16,666 nucleotides of DNA from Ignavibacteriaceae bacterium (GTDB lineage: Bacteria; Bacteroidota; Ignavibacteria; Ignavibacteriales; Ignavibacteriaceae), in NCBI GenBank assembly GCA_023231105.1, contig JALNWB010000084.1:1-16666 (forward strand), in the 5' to 3' direction. The notes below the pieces were generated by a model, which saw nothing but the letters and a program-made list of their open reading frames with translations, was not told the DNA's origin and did no database searches. Positions 1 to 6,524 of this stretch are shown here, one piece after another. Position numbers and translations under genes: made by a program. Position 1 is the first letter of the stretch. The number at the start of each line of letters is the position of its first letter.

Positions 1-351
1 CCCGCCGCAAGCATTTGAAACAAGCAAAGTTTCAACTCCAAGAAATTTCATTACGCGAACAGGATACGTAATTTGCTGCATCGTGTAGCCTTCATAAAAA
101 TGAAATCTGCCCTGCATTGCTACAACATTTTTCCCATTTATTTTTCCGAAAATCAATTTCCCTTTGTGCGATTCAACTGTTGATAACGGGAAATGAGGCA
201 ACTCAGCGTAATCAATTTCGTGAGTGATCTGAATTTCTTTTACAAGTCCGCCTAAACCCGTGCCGAGAATAATGCCAACCGGATAATTTTCACCAGTATG
301 TTTTCTAATAACTTCAAGAGTTTCATTAATTTTTTCGGTTAATTTGCTCAT
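1..351 (-). CDS. punA: Purine nucleoside phosphorylase, N-terminal part (cut by window edge)
   Basis: The first 117 codons are present; the C-terminal half lies beyond position 1. PNP cleaves purine nucleosides with phosphate to the free base and (deoxy)ribose 1-phosphate in cytosolic purine salvage. Visible family motifs are the phosphate loop GTGLGGL at residues 30-36, SHKG at 61-64, GRFHFYEGY at 81-89 (Arg and His of the active site) and SNACGG at 112-117. These are the trimeric, inosine/guanosine-type PNP signatures, not those of hexameric DeoD. The Ser usual in the phosphate loop is Thr here, a mild variant. The ATG at 351-349 overlaps the stop of the upstream divIVA-like gene as ATGA (348-351), so translation is probably coupled. 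The family call is secure; the exact substrate range cannot be read from the sequence. Confidence 0.93.
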   Translation of the reverse strand, partial: MSKLTEKINETLEVIRKHTGENYPVGIILGTGLGGLVKEIQITHEIDYAELPHFPLSTVESHKGKLIFGKINGKNVVAMQGRFHFYEGYTMQQITYPVRVMKFLGVETLLVSNACGG

Positions 352-884
352 AAAATTTTATCCACAATGTCGTCGAGGTTGAATTCAACTTTAGTTTGTC
401 TTTCCGGTTTCTTCGCAGCGGATGGTTCAAAATCGGCTTTATCAATTTTCATTTCTAAAAGATGAGATTGAGTAGTAACTATTGCCTTCAACTTGGCAAT
501 AATTAAATCACGTTCTTCGCGCAAACTGATAATAGAATTTCTTATTTCATCAGCATTTTCTTTCGCTTTCTCTACCATTTGTGAAGCTTTTATTTCGGCT
601 TCTTTTAACATTAGCGCAGTCTGTTTTTTTGTTGATTCAACAGCCTTTGCCGAATTTTCATGGGCTTTCAAAAGCGTATCTTGAAGGTTTTTTTCAATTC
701 TTTTAAATTCAGTTAACTGCGTGGCTGCTTCTTCAAGTTGTTTTTTAGTTGAATCGTTTTCCGTTTGCAGTTCTTCAACTTCCGAAGCAATCTTTTCTAA
801 AAAAGTATGAACCTCTTCGGTAGAAAATCCGCGGAGTGATTTACTAAATTCCTGCCGCTTAATGCTTAATGGTGATGTTCTCAT
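348..884 (-). CDS. DivIVA-domain coiled-coil protein
   Basis: This is a 178-residue cytosolic protein. The N-terminus matches the DivIVA membrane-targeting domain: a start resembling MRTSPLSIKRQEF followed by RGFSTEEVHTFLEKI at about residues 18-32. Next comes a long, highly charged coiled coil (about 33-145) with heptad-like Leu, Ile and Ala spacing. The tail is a low-complexity linker ending in a short acidic-hydrophobic patch (FNLDDIVDKIL). In Gram-positive bacteria such proteins bind negatively curved membrane and recruit division or polar-growth proteins; the role in this lineage is not established. The gene lies 7 nt after yggS and overlaps the PNP gene by 4 nt. A yggS-divIVA neighbourhood is familiar from Gram-positive division clusters, but sepF and yggT are not seen here. 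No clear Shine-Dalgarno precedes the ATG at 884-882. Confidence 0.85.
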   Translation of the reverse strand: MRTSPLSIKRQEFSKSLRGFSTEEVHTFLEKIASEVEELQTENDSTKKQLEEAATQLTEFKRIEKNLQDTLLKAHENSAKAVESTKKQTALMLKEAEIKASQMVEKAKENADEIRNSIISLREERDLIIAKLKAIVTTQSHLLEMKIDKADFEPSAAKKPERQTKVEFNLDDIVDKIL

Positions 885-891
885 ATTTTTA

Positions 892-1578
892 TTATGTTAA
901 ATAATTTCTTGTACCAAAAATTGCTGAGCCTATGCGTAACATTGTTGCTCCTTCTTCAAGGGCAATTTCAAAATCGCTTGTCATTCCCATCGAAAGTTCT
1001 TTTAAACCGAAACCGTTTTTATTCAACTTTTCTTTTAAAGTTCGAAGTTGAGAGAAACTTTGCCGGATTTTTTTTTCATCATCGGTAAAAGGCGCCATCG
1101 TCATCAATCCGGCAAGAGAAATATTTTTATTCTCTTTACAATAACCTGCGATACCAATAATTTCTTCTTCCGAAGTTAAGCCGTGTTTGGTTGCTTCTTC
1201 CGAGGTTTTAATTTCTAAAAGAATATTCTGTACCTTATTATGTTTTTGAGCCGTTTTGGAAATTTCTTTGGTCAACTTTAAAGAATCGACCGAATGAATA
1301 AACTCTGCCCGCGGCACCACATATTTTGCTTTATTCGTTTGCAAGTGTCCGATAAAATGCCACGAAACATCTTCCGGCACCAAATCATATTTTTCTACAA
1401 GCTCCTGCGACCAATTTTCACCGAAATCTCTTTGTCCGCAGTTTTTCGCTTCCAAAACGAATTCGTACCCATAAGTTTTAGAAACGGCTATTAGTCTAAT
1501 TTCTGCCGGATTTCTGCCGATTTTCACACATTTTTCGGCAATTTCATCGCGGACTCTATTGAGGTTCTCTTTAATCAT
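892..1578 (-). CDS. yggS: YggS/PROSC-family pyridoxal phosphate homeostasis protein
   Basis: This 228-residue protein has the usual length for the family and is a single alanine-racemase-like TIM barrel that binds PLP. The PLP lysine is K34 in AVSKT. FGENWSQEL, WHFIGHLQTNK and the C-terminal phosphate-binding stretch SMGMTSDFEIALEEGATM...RIGSAIFGTR are all intact. Family members have no known catalytic turnover; they buffer PLP and affect amino-acid and vitamin B6 homeostasis. It is the first gene of a compact minus-strand group with the divIVA-like and PNP genes. The 139 bp to the divergent gene at 1718 must hold both promoters. The start ATG at 1578-1576 has no strong Shine-Dalgarno. The assignment is firm. 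Confidence 0.95.
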   Translation of the reverse strand: MIKENLNRVRDEIAEKCVKIGRNPAEIRLIAVSKTYGYEFVLEAKNCGQRDFGENWSQELVEKYDLVPEDVSWHFIGHLQTNKAKYVVPRAEFIHSVDSLKLTKEISKTAQKHNKVQNILLEIKTSEEATKHGLTSEEEIIGIAGYCKENKNISLAGLMTMAPFTDDEKKIRQSFSQLRTLKEKLNKNGFGLKELSMGMTSDFEIALEEGATMLRIGSAIFGTRNYLT

Positions 1579-1709
1579 AATAAAATCAAGTTTGTAAACC
1601 TATTGCTTTTCTTTGCAAAAATCAATAAAAATTACTGAAAATTTTTCCACCGGGTTTTTAGCGGTTTTTCCCTCTAATTCCTTATTTTTCAAATGATTTT
1701 TAATTGAAA

Positions 1710-1714
1710 AGGGA
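1710..1714 (+). promoter_or_regulatory. Ribosome binding site of the 1718 gene
   Basis: AGGGA ends 3 nt before the ATG at 1718. A TAnnTTTC sequence (TATTTTTC, 1683-1690) lies about 28 nt upstream of the start and resembles the -7 element of Bacteroidota promoters. I see no matching -33 element, so the promoter is only a weak suggestion. Confidence 0.4.
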
Positions 1715-1717
1715 TTT

Positions 1718-2368
1718 ATGAAAAAACTGGTCATCATTTCCTTAATTTTTCTTTCAGTACAACTCTTTTCGCAAACGCAATCTCTTGCATATCGAATTCC
1801 TTTTTCTGGAAATTCGCAAGTACAATTCGATTCGCTTTCTTCTGAAAAAAGATCAAAGCAATCTCTCTCCCAAACAAGGATATTAAGTCAAGCACTGATT
1901 GGAAGTGCTATTGGTATTGGAACAGCATATATCGGTGGTATAATTGCAAGTAGATTTATTAGTGATAAACACGGTTACTCTTTTTTTTCTACCGGAACAA
2001 TTTACGGTACATTATTAGGCTATACTTTGGGAAACGCCATCGGGATTTACTGGATTGGAAATACAGATGAACTTCATGGCTCGTTTGGATTCACTCTGCT
2101 TGGTTCATGTATCGGAATGGCTGCAGGTTTTTATTTGACAACAGGGTTAACGGAAAGTATTGCACCACTTTTAATTTTACCCGGTGTTGTCGGAATAATT
2201 GCTTTTTATCTTTCAAGCGAAGATGTTGTCCCGGAAAGTTCTGAGGCATTCATTCAAATTCAAAATGAAAAAATTCAGTTCGGCGCTCCAAGAATATTTC
2301 TAACGAGAATTGATGAGACTTCAAACAAGTTGAGATATAATTTTGAACTGCTACGGGTAAATTTTTAA
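1718..2368 (+). CDS. Unrecognised exported or membrane protein with Gly-rich hydrophobic segments
   Basis: I do not recognise this 216-residue protein. It begins with a textbook signal sequence (MKKLVIISLIFLSVQLFS, then QTQS), so it is exported or inserted in the inner membrane. A Ser/Gln-rich stretch (about 29-55) follows. Then come three or four hydrophobic, Gly-rich segments at about 57-80, 91-114, 122-143 and 146-166, with repeated GxxxG-like spacings (IGSAIGIG, YGTLLGYTLGNAIG, LLGSCIGMAAG). The tail from 167 is soluble and ends in Phe. The Gly spacing suggests tightly packed helices, as in glycine-zipper membrane proteins. A beta-barrel is less likely because the segments are long and uniformly hydrophobic. 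It stands alone between divergent yggS and the nadB promoter region. No function is proposed. Confidence 0.7.
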   Translation: MKKLVIISLIFLSVQLFSQTQSLAYRIPFSGNSQVQFDSLSSEKRSKQSLSQTRILSQALIGSAIGIGTAYIGGIIASRFISDKHGYSFFSTGTIYGTLLGYTLGNAIGIYWIGNTDELHGSFGFTLLGSCIGMAAGFYLTTGLTESIAPLLILPGVVGIIAFYLSSEDVVPESSEAFIQIQNEKIQFGAPRIFLTRIDETSNKLRYNFELLRVNF

Positions 2369-2443
2369 TTGATTCAAAAAAAATCAACACGTAAATCGAT
2401 ATTTATTTTATAGATACTCCGAACTACCCATTCATCAAACAAA

Positions 2444-2476
2444 AAAATTCCTATTTTTGTAAAACAAAATTCCTAT
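2444..2476 (+). promoter_or_regulatory. nadB promoter region with two 11-bp direct repeats (candidate operator)
   Basis: AAAATTCCTAT occurs at 2444-2454 and again at 2466-2476, exactly 22 bp apart, about two helical turns. The second copy abuts the nadB ATG (2477). Between and overlapping them is TATTTTTG at 2452-2459, a perfect match to the TAnnTTTG -7 element of Bacteroidota-type promoters, which would give a very short leader. No good -33 TTTG sits at the usual distance. The geometry suits an operator for a repressor of the NAD operon, but the regulator is unknown. Confidence 0.45.
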
Positions 2477-4051
2477 ATGAACACACACAAATTTGATCAC
2501 ATAATTATCGGCTGTGGGCTGGCAGGTTTGTATTCAGCTATTCATGCTTCAAAACATGGTACAGTTGCGCTGATTACAAAAACCACTCTCGAACTTTCCA
2601 ACTCCTATTGGGCACAGGGAGGAATTGCCGCTGCTATTTCTAAAGAGGATTCTCCTCAATTTCATTTTGATGATACACTTATCGCCGGGCGGCATCTCTG
2701 CAACAAAACCGCCGTTGACATTTTAGTAACCGAAGGAAAAGAAAGAGTCAAAGAACTTATTGAGTTGGGCATGCCGTTCGACAAAGAGAAGGGAGAAATT
2801 GCACTTGGACTCGAAGGAGGGCATTCGCGCAGAAGAGTTTTGCATGCCGGAGGTGATTCTACCGGACGGGAGATCGTAAATTTTATTTTGAAATACGTGT
2901 TGAACAATGAGCGCATTAAAATTTTTGAAAATAAATTTGTCCACCATTTACTCGTCAAGGATAATGAATGTTTTGGTGTTTCCGCTTATGACTTTGCTGA
3001 GAACAAAGAATTTCGCTTTCTCGGCAATACAACAATAATCGCCTCGGGCGGCGGCGCGGCAGTATATTTGAGATCGACAAATCCTCACACCTCGCTGGCA
3101 GACGGCGTTGCTCTTGCTTACAATGTAGGTGCAGAAATCGAAAGCATGGAGTTCATGCAATTTCATCCGACTTCATTTTATTCCGAAAGCGGTGAAACAT
3201 TTTTAATCAGTGAAGCTGTCCGCGGAGAAGGCGCCTATCTCGTTAATCATAACGGAATTAGATTTTTACAAGAACAAAATTTAACCGAACTTGCCCCGCG
3301 CGATGTTGTTTCAGAAGCAATTTTTAACGAGATGAAAAATTCAGGCGAACCGAATGTCTTCCTGAAATTTGATCACCTTAATGCTGAAAAAATTAAATCC
3401 CGTTTTTCAAATATTTTTAGTGAAACCATGCGCTTTGGAATTGATATGACAAAGCAGCCGCTTCCCGTTGCGCCCGCAGCGCACTTTATGGTTGGCGGAA
3501 TTAAAACAGGATTGAACGGAGAAACAAACGTCAACCATTTGTATGCTGTCGGAGAGGTTGCTTCATCTGGTGTCCACGGCGCTAACCGGCTCGCAAGTAA
3601 TTCACTGCTTGAATGTTTGGTCTTTGCAAAAAGAGCCGTTGAAGATTCTTTAAATTGTAAAACGGTGAAAAGTTTTTCAAATAATATTGAAGTTGCAAAA
3701 CCATTCAAAATTGAAGAAGAGAAACAGAACGATTTTTTAAATGCAAAAAATTTGATCGCTCAATTACTCTGGAACAATGTAGGGATAGTCCGGACAAAAG
3801 AAAAACTTGATTTTGCAATTTCTGAATTGGAAAATTTCTCCTACCGGTTCACACTTATTGAGAATGAATATTACTCAAATAGAATTTTAAGTTTGCTCCA
3901 ATTTTCAAGACTATTAACTTCTGCCGCATTAATACGTGAGGAAAGCCGCGGCAGTCATCGGCGAAAAGATTTTCCCGAGGAAAGTTTGAACTTTCAAAAA
4001 ACTATAATCCAACAAAAAGATAAACCAATAAAATTTTCAAACATCAACTGA
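2477..4051 (+). CDS. nadB: L-aspartate oxidase
   Basis: NadB oxidises L-aspartate to iminoaspartate using FAD, the first step of de novo NAD synthesis in the cytosol. The 524 residues are normal for the family. In order: the FAD dinucleotide motif GCGLAGL (12-18), SYWAQGGIAAA (43-53), EGGHSRRRVLHAGGDSTG (113-130), the substrate-site segment MQFHPTSFY with H230, EAVRGEGAYL (246-255), APRDVV with R275 (catalytic Arg in the fumarate reductase/NadB flavoprotein family), PVAPAAHFMVGG, and the C-terminal FAD segment GVHGANRLASNSLLECLVFAKRA. The C-terminal helical domain with SRGSHRRKDFPE is intact. The Glu and the HxxxR-type residues that separate NadB from succinate dehydrogenase flavoprotein agree with NadB. 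It is first in a plus-strand operon; nadC starts 6 nt after its stop. No Shine-Dalgarno is visible, so initiation may rely on an unstructured A/T-rich leader. Confidence 0.97.
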   Translation: MNTHKFDHIIIGCGLAGLYSAIHASKHGTVALITKTTLELSNSYWAQGGIAAAISKEDSPQFHFDDTLIAGRHLCNKTAVDILVTEGKERVKELIELGMPFDKEKGEIALGLEGGHSRRRVLHAGGDSTGREIVNFILKYVLNNERIKIFENKFVHHLLVKDNECFGVSAYDFAENKEFRFLGNTTIIASGGGAAVYLRSTNPHTSLADGVALAYNVGAEIESMEFMQFHPTSFYSESGETFLISEAVRGEGAYLVNHNGIRFLQEQNLTELAPRDVVSEAIFNEMKNSGEPNVFLKFDHLNAEKIKSRFSNIFSETMRFGIDMTKQPLPVAPAAHFMVGGIKTGLNGETNVNHLYAVGEVASSGVHGANRLASNSLLECLVFAKRAVEDSLNCKTVKSFSNNIEVAKPFKIEEEKQNDFLNAKNLIAQLLWNNVGIVRTKEKLDFAISELENFSYRFTLIENEYYSNRILSLLQFSRLLTSAALIREESRGSHRRKDFPEESLNFQKTIIQQKDKPIKFSNIN

Positions 4052-4057
4052 CTGAAC

Positions 4058-4894
4058 ATGAAGTTAGATAAAAAAGAAATTGAAAGAGTAATTACTACAG
4101 CGCTGAAGGAAGATATCGGTGCGGGAGATATTACGACAAATCTGCTTATTGCAAAAAATCAAAAAGCAAAAGCATTTTTCCTTGCGAAGGAAGATGGAAT
4201 TATTGCCGGATTGAATATCGCAAAAATGGTTTTTCAACAACTCGACCAGACAACAAAGTGGAAATCATTTATAAAAGATGGCGAGCTTGTTACCGCCGGA
4301 ACACGCATCGCCGAAGTAAAAGGTTCGCTGCGCGCTTTGTTAACGGGCGAAAGAACGGCATTGAATATTTTACAAAGAATGTCCGGTATTGCGACAGCAA
4401 CTAATAATTTTGTTACCGTTGTAAAAGATACGAACGCAAAAATTCTTGATACACGCAAAACCGTTCCAGGTTTTCGCTTGTTGGATAAGTATGCGGTTAA
4501 ACTCGGCGGCGGAATAAATCACCGCATCGGACTTTTTGATATGGTTCTGATTAAAGACAACCACATCAAAGCTGCCGGAAGTATTACAAACGCGGTTAAT
4601 AAAATTAAAAAAGGATTGACAAAAAAAATTAAAATAGAAGTTGAAACAAGAAATCTTGAAGAAGTCCGTGAAGCATTGGACTGCAAAGTTGAAATTATCA
4701 TGCTTGATAACATGTCTGTTGCAGAGATGAAAGATGCTGTAATGATAATCGGCGGGAAAGCTAAAATTGAAGCTTCCGGTAATATAAATCTTCAATCGCT
4801 TCGTAAAATAGCTGAAACGGGAGTAGATTTTATTTCCGTCGGCGCGCTTACGCATTCAGTTAAAGCGCTTGATATCAGCATGAAAATAATGTAG
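4058..4894 (+). CDS. nadC: Nicotinate-nucleotide pyrophosphorylase (quinolinate phosphoribosyltransferase)
   Basis: NadC converts quinolinate and PRPP to nicotinate mononucleotide, CO2 and PPi. The 278 residues match the usual length. The N-terminal open-faced sandwich domain holds ALKEDIGAGDITT (15-27); the alpha/beta barrel follows. Visible substrate-binding residues are R99 in TGERTALNILQRMSG, DTRKTVPGFR (131-140), KLGGGINHRIGLFDM with H155-R156, K166 in IKDNH, E194 and E196 in IEVETR, and D217 in IMLDNM. The C-terminal phosphate-binding segment EASGNINL...SVGALTHS is complete. It sits 6 nt after nadB without a separate promoter or obvious Shine-Dalgarno, so it is read from the nadB transcript. 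The call is unambiguous. Confidence 0.97.
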   Translation: MKLDKKEIERVITTALKEDIGAGDITTNLLIAKNQKAKAFFLAKEDGIIAGLNIAKMVFQQLDQTTKWKSFIKDGELVTAGTRIAEVKGSLRALLTGERTALNILQRMSGIATATNNFVTVVKDTNAKILDTRKTVPGFRLLDKYAVKLGGGINHRIGLFDMVLIKDNHIKAAGSITNAVNKIKKGLTKKIKIEVETRNLEEVREALDCKVEIIMLDNMSVAEMKDAVMIIGGKAKIEASGNINLQSLRKIAETGVDFISVGALTHSVKALDISMKIM

Positions 4895-4940
4895 GAATTT
4901 GTTTCCGGTGAAAAAATTTTTACAATTCTACATGAAGTTT

Positions 4941-4960
4941 TGCAACTTGCAAAGGTTGCA
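4941..4960. repeat. Small inverted repeat in the mgsA leader
   Basis: TGCAAC (4941-4946) and GTTGCA (4955-4960) are exact inverted copies around an 8-nt centre that itself contains the palindrome TTGCAA. It lies in the 114-nt nadC-mgsA gap, the largest gap within the nadB-nadA operon, about 50 nt before the mgsA start. It could be an operator, an mRNA hairpin or a processing site. It has no T-run, so it is not a terminator. Confidence 0.4.
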
Positions 4961-5008
4961 GGCTGTTTACATTCACGAAGAACAACTTATAAAACAGAAA
5001 GTAATAAA

Positions 5009-5482
5009 ATGAAAAATAAAACAATTGCGCTCGTTGCTCATGATAACCGTAAAAAAGACATGGTGGAATGGGTTGAGTGGAATTTTAAAGATCTGCTTGA
5101 ACATAAACTTATTTGTACCGGCACTACCGGAACTATGGTTGAAAACGCACTGATAAATAAAATGGAAAAAGATTCAAAACTGAAGTTCGAAATCAGAAAA
5201 CTTAAATCAGGACCATTGGAGGGCGATCAACAATTGGGCGCCTTAATTGCGGAAGGAAGAATTGATATTATTATTTTCTTTTGGGACCCGATGGAACCGC
5301 ATCCGCACGATGTTGATGTAAAAGCATTGTTAAGAATATGCGTACTCTATAACATCCCCACAGCCTGTAACAGGGCAACAGCAGATTTTATGGTTTCATC
5401 AAAATTTTTTAATGAACAGTATGAACCGATAGTCAAAGATTATTCGGAGTATATAAAAAGAAATATTAATATAAATGAGTGA
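5009..5482 (+). CDS. mgsA: Methylglyoxal synthase, variant active-site loop
   Basis: MgsA removes phosphate from dihydroxyacetone phosphate to give methylglyoxal. I place the start at ATG 5009 (157 residues). An in-frame TTG start at 4940 would add 23 residues that do not resemble the family and would translate through the inverted repeat. Intact elements are ALVAHD (7-12) with K15, the phosphate loop TGTTG (37-41), SGP (67-69), the catalytic Asp D73 in GDQQ, FFWDP (90-94), and H100 and D103 in PHDVDVKALLR. Compared with my recollection of the E. coli enzyme, the Gly at its position 69 is Glu here (SGPLEGDQQ), and about 10 extra residues separate TGTTG from SGP (KMEKDSKLKF area). The gene overlaps nadA by 8 nt. 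Family membership is sure; whether the variant still makes methylglyoxal at a normal rate is not. Confidence 0.9.
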   Translation: MKNKTIALVAHDNRKKDMVEWVEWNFKDLLEHKLICTGTTGTMVENALINKMEKDSKLKFEIRKLKSGPLEGDQQLGALIAEGRIDIIIFFWDPMEPHPHDVDVKALLRICVLYNIPTACNRATADFMVSSKFFNEQYEPIVKDYSEYIKRNININE

Positions 5483-6410
5483 TATGATAAATAAAATATT
5501 AAAACTTAAAAAAGAAAAGAACGCGGTTATCCTTGCACATAACTACCAAATTCCTGAAATACAGGACATCGCCGATTTCGTTGGCGACTCCCTTGGACTA
5601 TCGCAGCAAGCTGTATCAACTAACGCGGAGCTAATCGTTTTTTGCGGCGTTCACTTTATGGCGGAAACGGCATCGATCATTGCGCCAAATAAAAAAGTAA
5701 TTATCCCCGATTTGGAAGCGGGCTGTTCGCTTGCCGCTTCCATTACAGCAGAACAATTACGTGAATGGAAGAAAGAATATCCGGACGCGGTCGTTGTTTC
5801 ATACATCAATACAACCGCAGAAATAAAAGCCGAAACCGATTATTGCGTTACTTCATCGAACGCCGTAAAAGTTGTTGAAGCGATTCCGCGTAATAAAAAA
5901 ATTCTTTTTTTGCCGGATAAATTTTTAGGACAGTACGTTACTTTGGTTACCGGACGCGATATGGAAATTTGGAACGGCGCTTGTCATGTGCATGAAAAGA
6001 TTGGAGAAGTTAGTTTTAAAGAATCGCAAGATCAACACCCGAATGCGGAATTTTTAGTTCATCCCGAATGCGGATGTTCTTCTTCTTGTATGCTTAAATC
6101 CAAACTTTATTTTGACTGTAAGAGCATTCACATTTATTCCACCGAAGGAATGATCAACTACGTAAAAAGTTCAGACAAAGACGAATTTGTAATTGCAACT
6201 GAAGTTGGAATTTTGCACCGACTGAAAAAAATTAAGCCGTCGGCAGCGTTCTATCCTCTAAGTGAAAAATCGGTTTGCGAATACATGAAGATGATAACGG
6301 TTGAAAAACTTTACGATGCGCTTCTGAATGAAAAGTTTGAAGTAAAAGTCTCCGAAGAACTTGCTGCAAAAGCAAGGTTGTCGATTGAAAGAATGCTCGC
6401 AATCGTTTAA
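5475..6410 (+). CDS. nadA: Quinolinate synthase (4Fe-4S enzyme)
   Basis: NadA condenses iminoaspartate with dihydroxyacetone phosphate to quinolinate on an oxygen-sensitive [4Fe-4S] cluster. The 311 residues form the triplicated fold: AVILAHNYQIPEIQDIADFVGDSLGLSQ (17-44), VFCGVHFMAETA (55-66), DLEAGCSLA (79-87), SYINTTAEIKAETDYCVTSSNA (109-130), LPDKFLGQYV, HPECGC (196-201), STEGMI, ATEVGILHRLKK and CEYMK (268-272). Candidate cluster ligands, judged by spacing against known NadA, are C84, C170 and C268; C57 and C199 are also conserved in this subtype. The ATG at 5475 overlaps the mgsA stop by 8 nt. ATG at 5484 (residue 4) is an equally plausible start that would give only a 1-nt gap after it. 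NadB and NadC are encoded just upstream, so the route from aspartate to nicotinate mononucleotide is complete. Confidence 0.96.
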   Translation: MSDMINKILKLKKEKNAVILAHNYQIPEIQDIADFVGDSLGLSQQAVSTNAELIVFCGVHFMAETASIIAPNKKVIIPDLEAGCSLAASITAEQLREWKKEYPDAVVVSYINTTAEIKAETDYCVTSSNAVKVVEAIPRNKKILFLPDKFLGQYVTLVTGRDMEIWNGACHVHEKIGEVSFKESQDQHPNAEFLVHPECGCSSSCMLKSKLYFDCKSIHIYSTEGMINYVKSSDKDEFVIATEVGILHRLKKIKPSAAFYPLSEKSVCEYMKMITVEKLYDALLNEKFEVKVSEELAAKARLSIERMLAIV

Positions 6411-6524
6411 AATGGAGAGAGCCGTAGTTCAAAATAAAATATTTTAATTGATTTTTGTAAACAATGAACAAAGCATCTCGATGATTTTTTGTAATTTTCT
6501 ATCAACAAAATTTAGGAATATTGT

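Noticed and set aside
1579..1717. Possible riboswitch or structured leader between yggS and the 1718 gene
   Set aside because: No stem of useful length or conserved aptamer motif is visible; the stretch is best explained as a divergent promoter region.
4370..4855. Minus-strand open frame of 161 codons
   Set aside because: It lies wholly antisense to nadC, whose motifs are unmistakable, and its translation is Phe/Asn/Cys-rich with no recognisable domain.
4940..5008. In-frame N-terminal extension of mgsA beginning with TTG at 4940
   Set aside because: The extra 23 residues do not resemble the family and run through the inverted repeat at 4941-4960; the ATG at 5009 gives the normal MgsA N-terminus.
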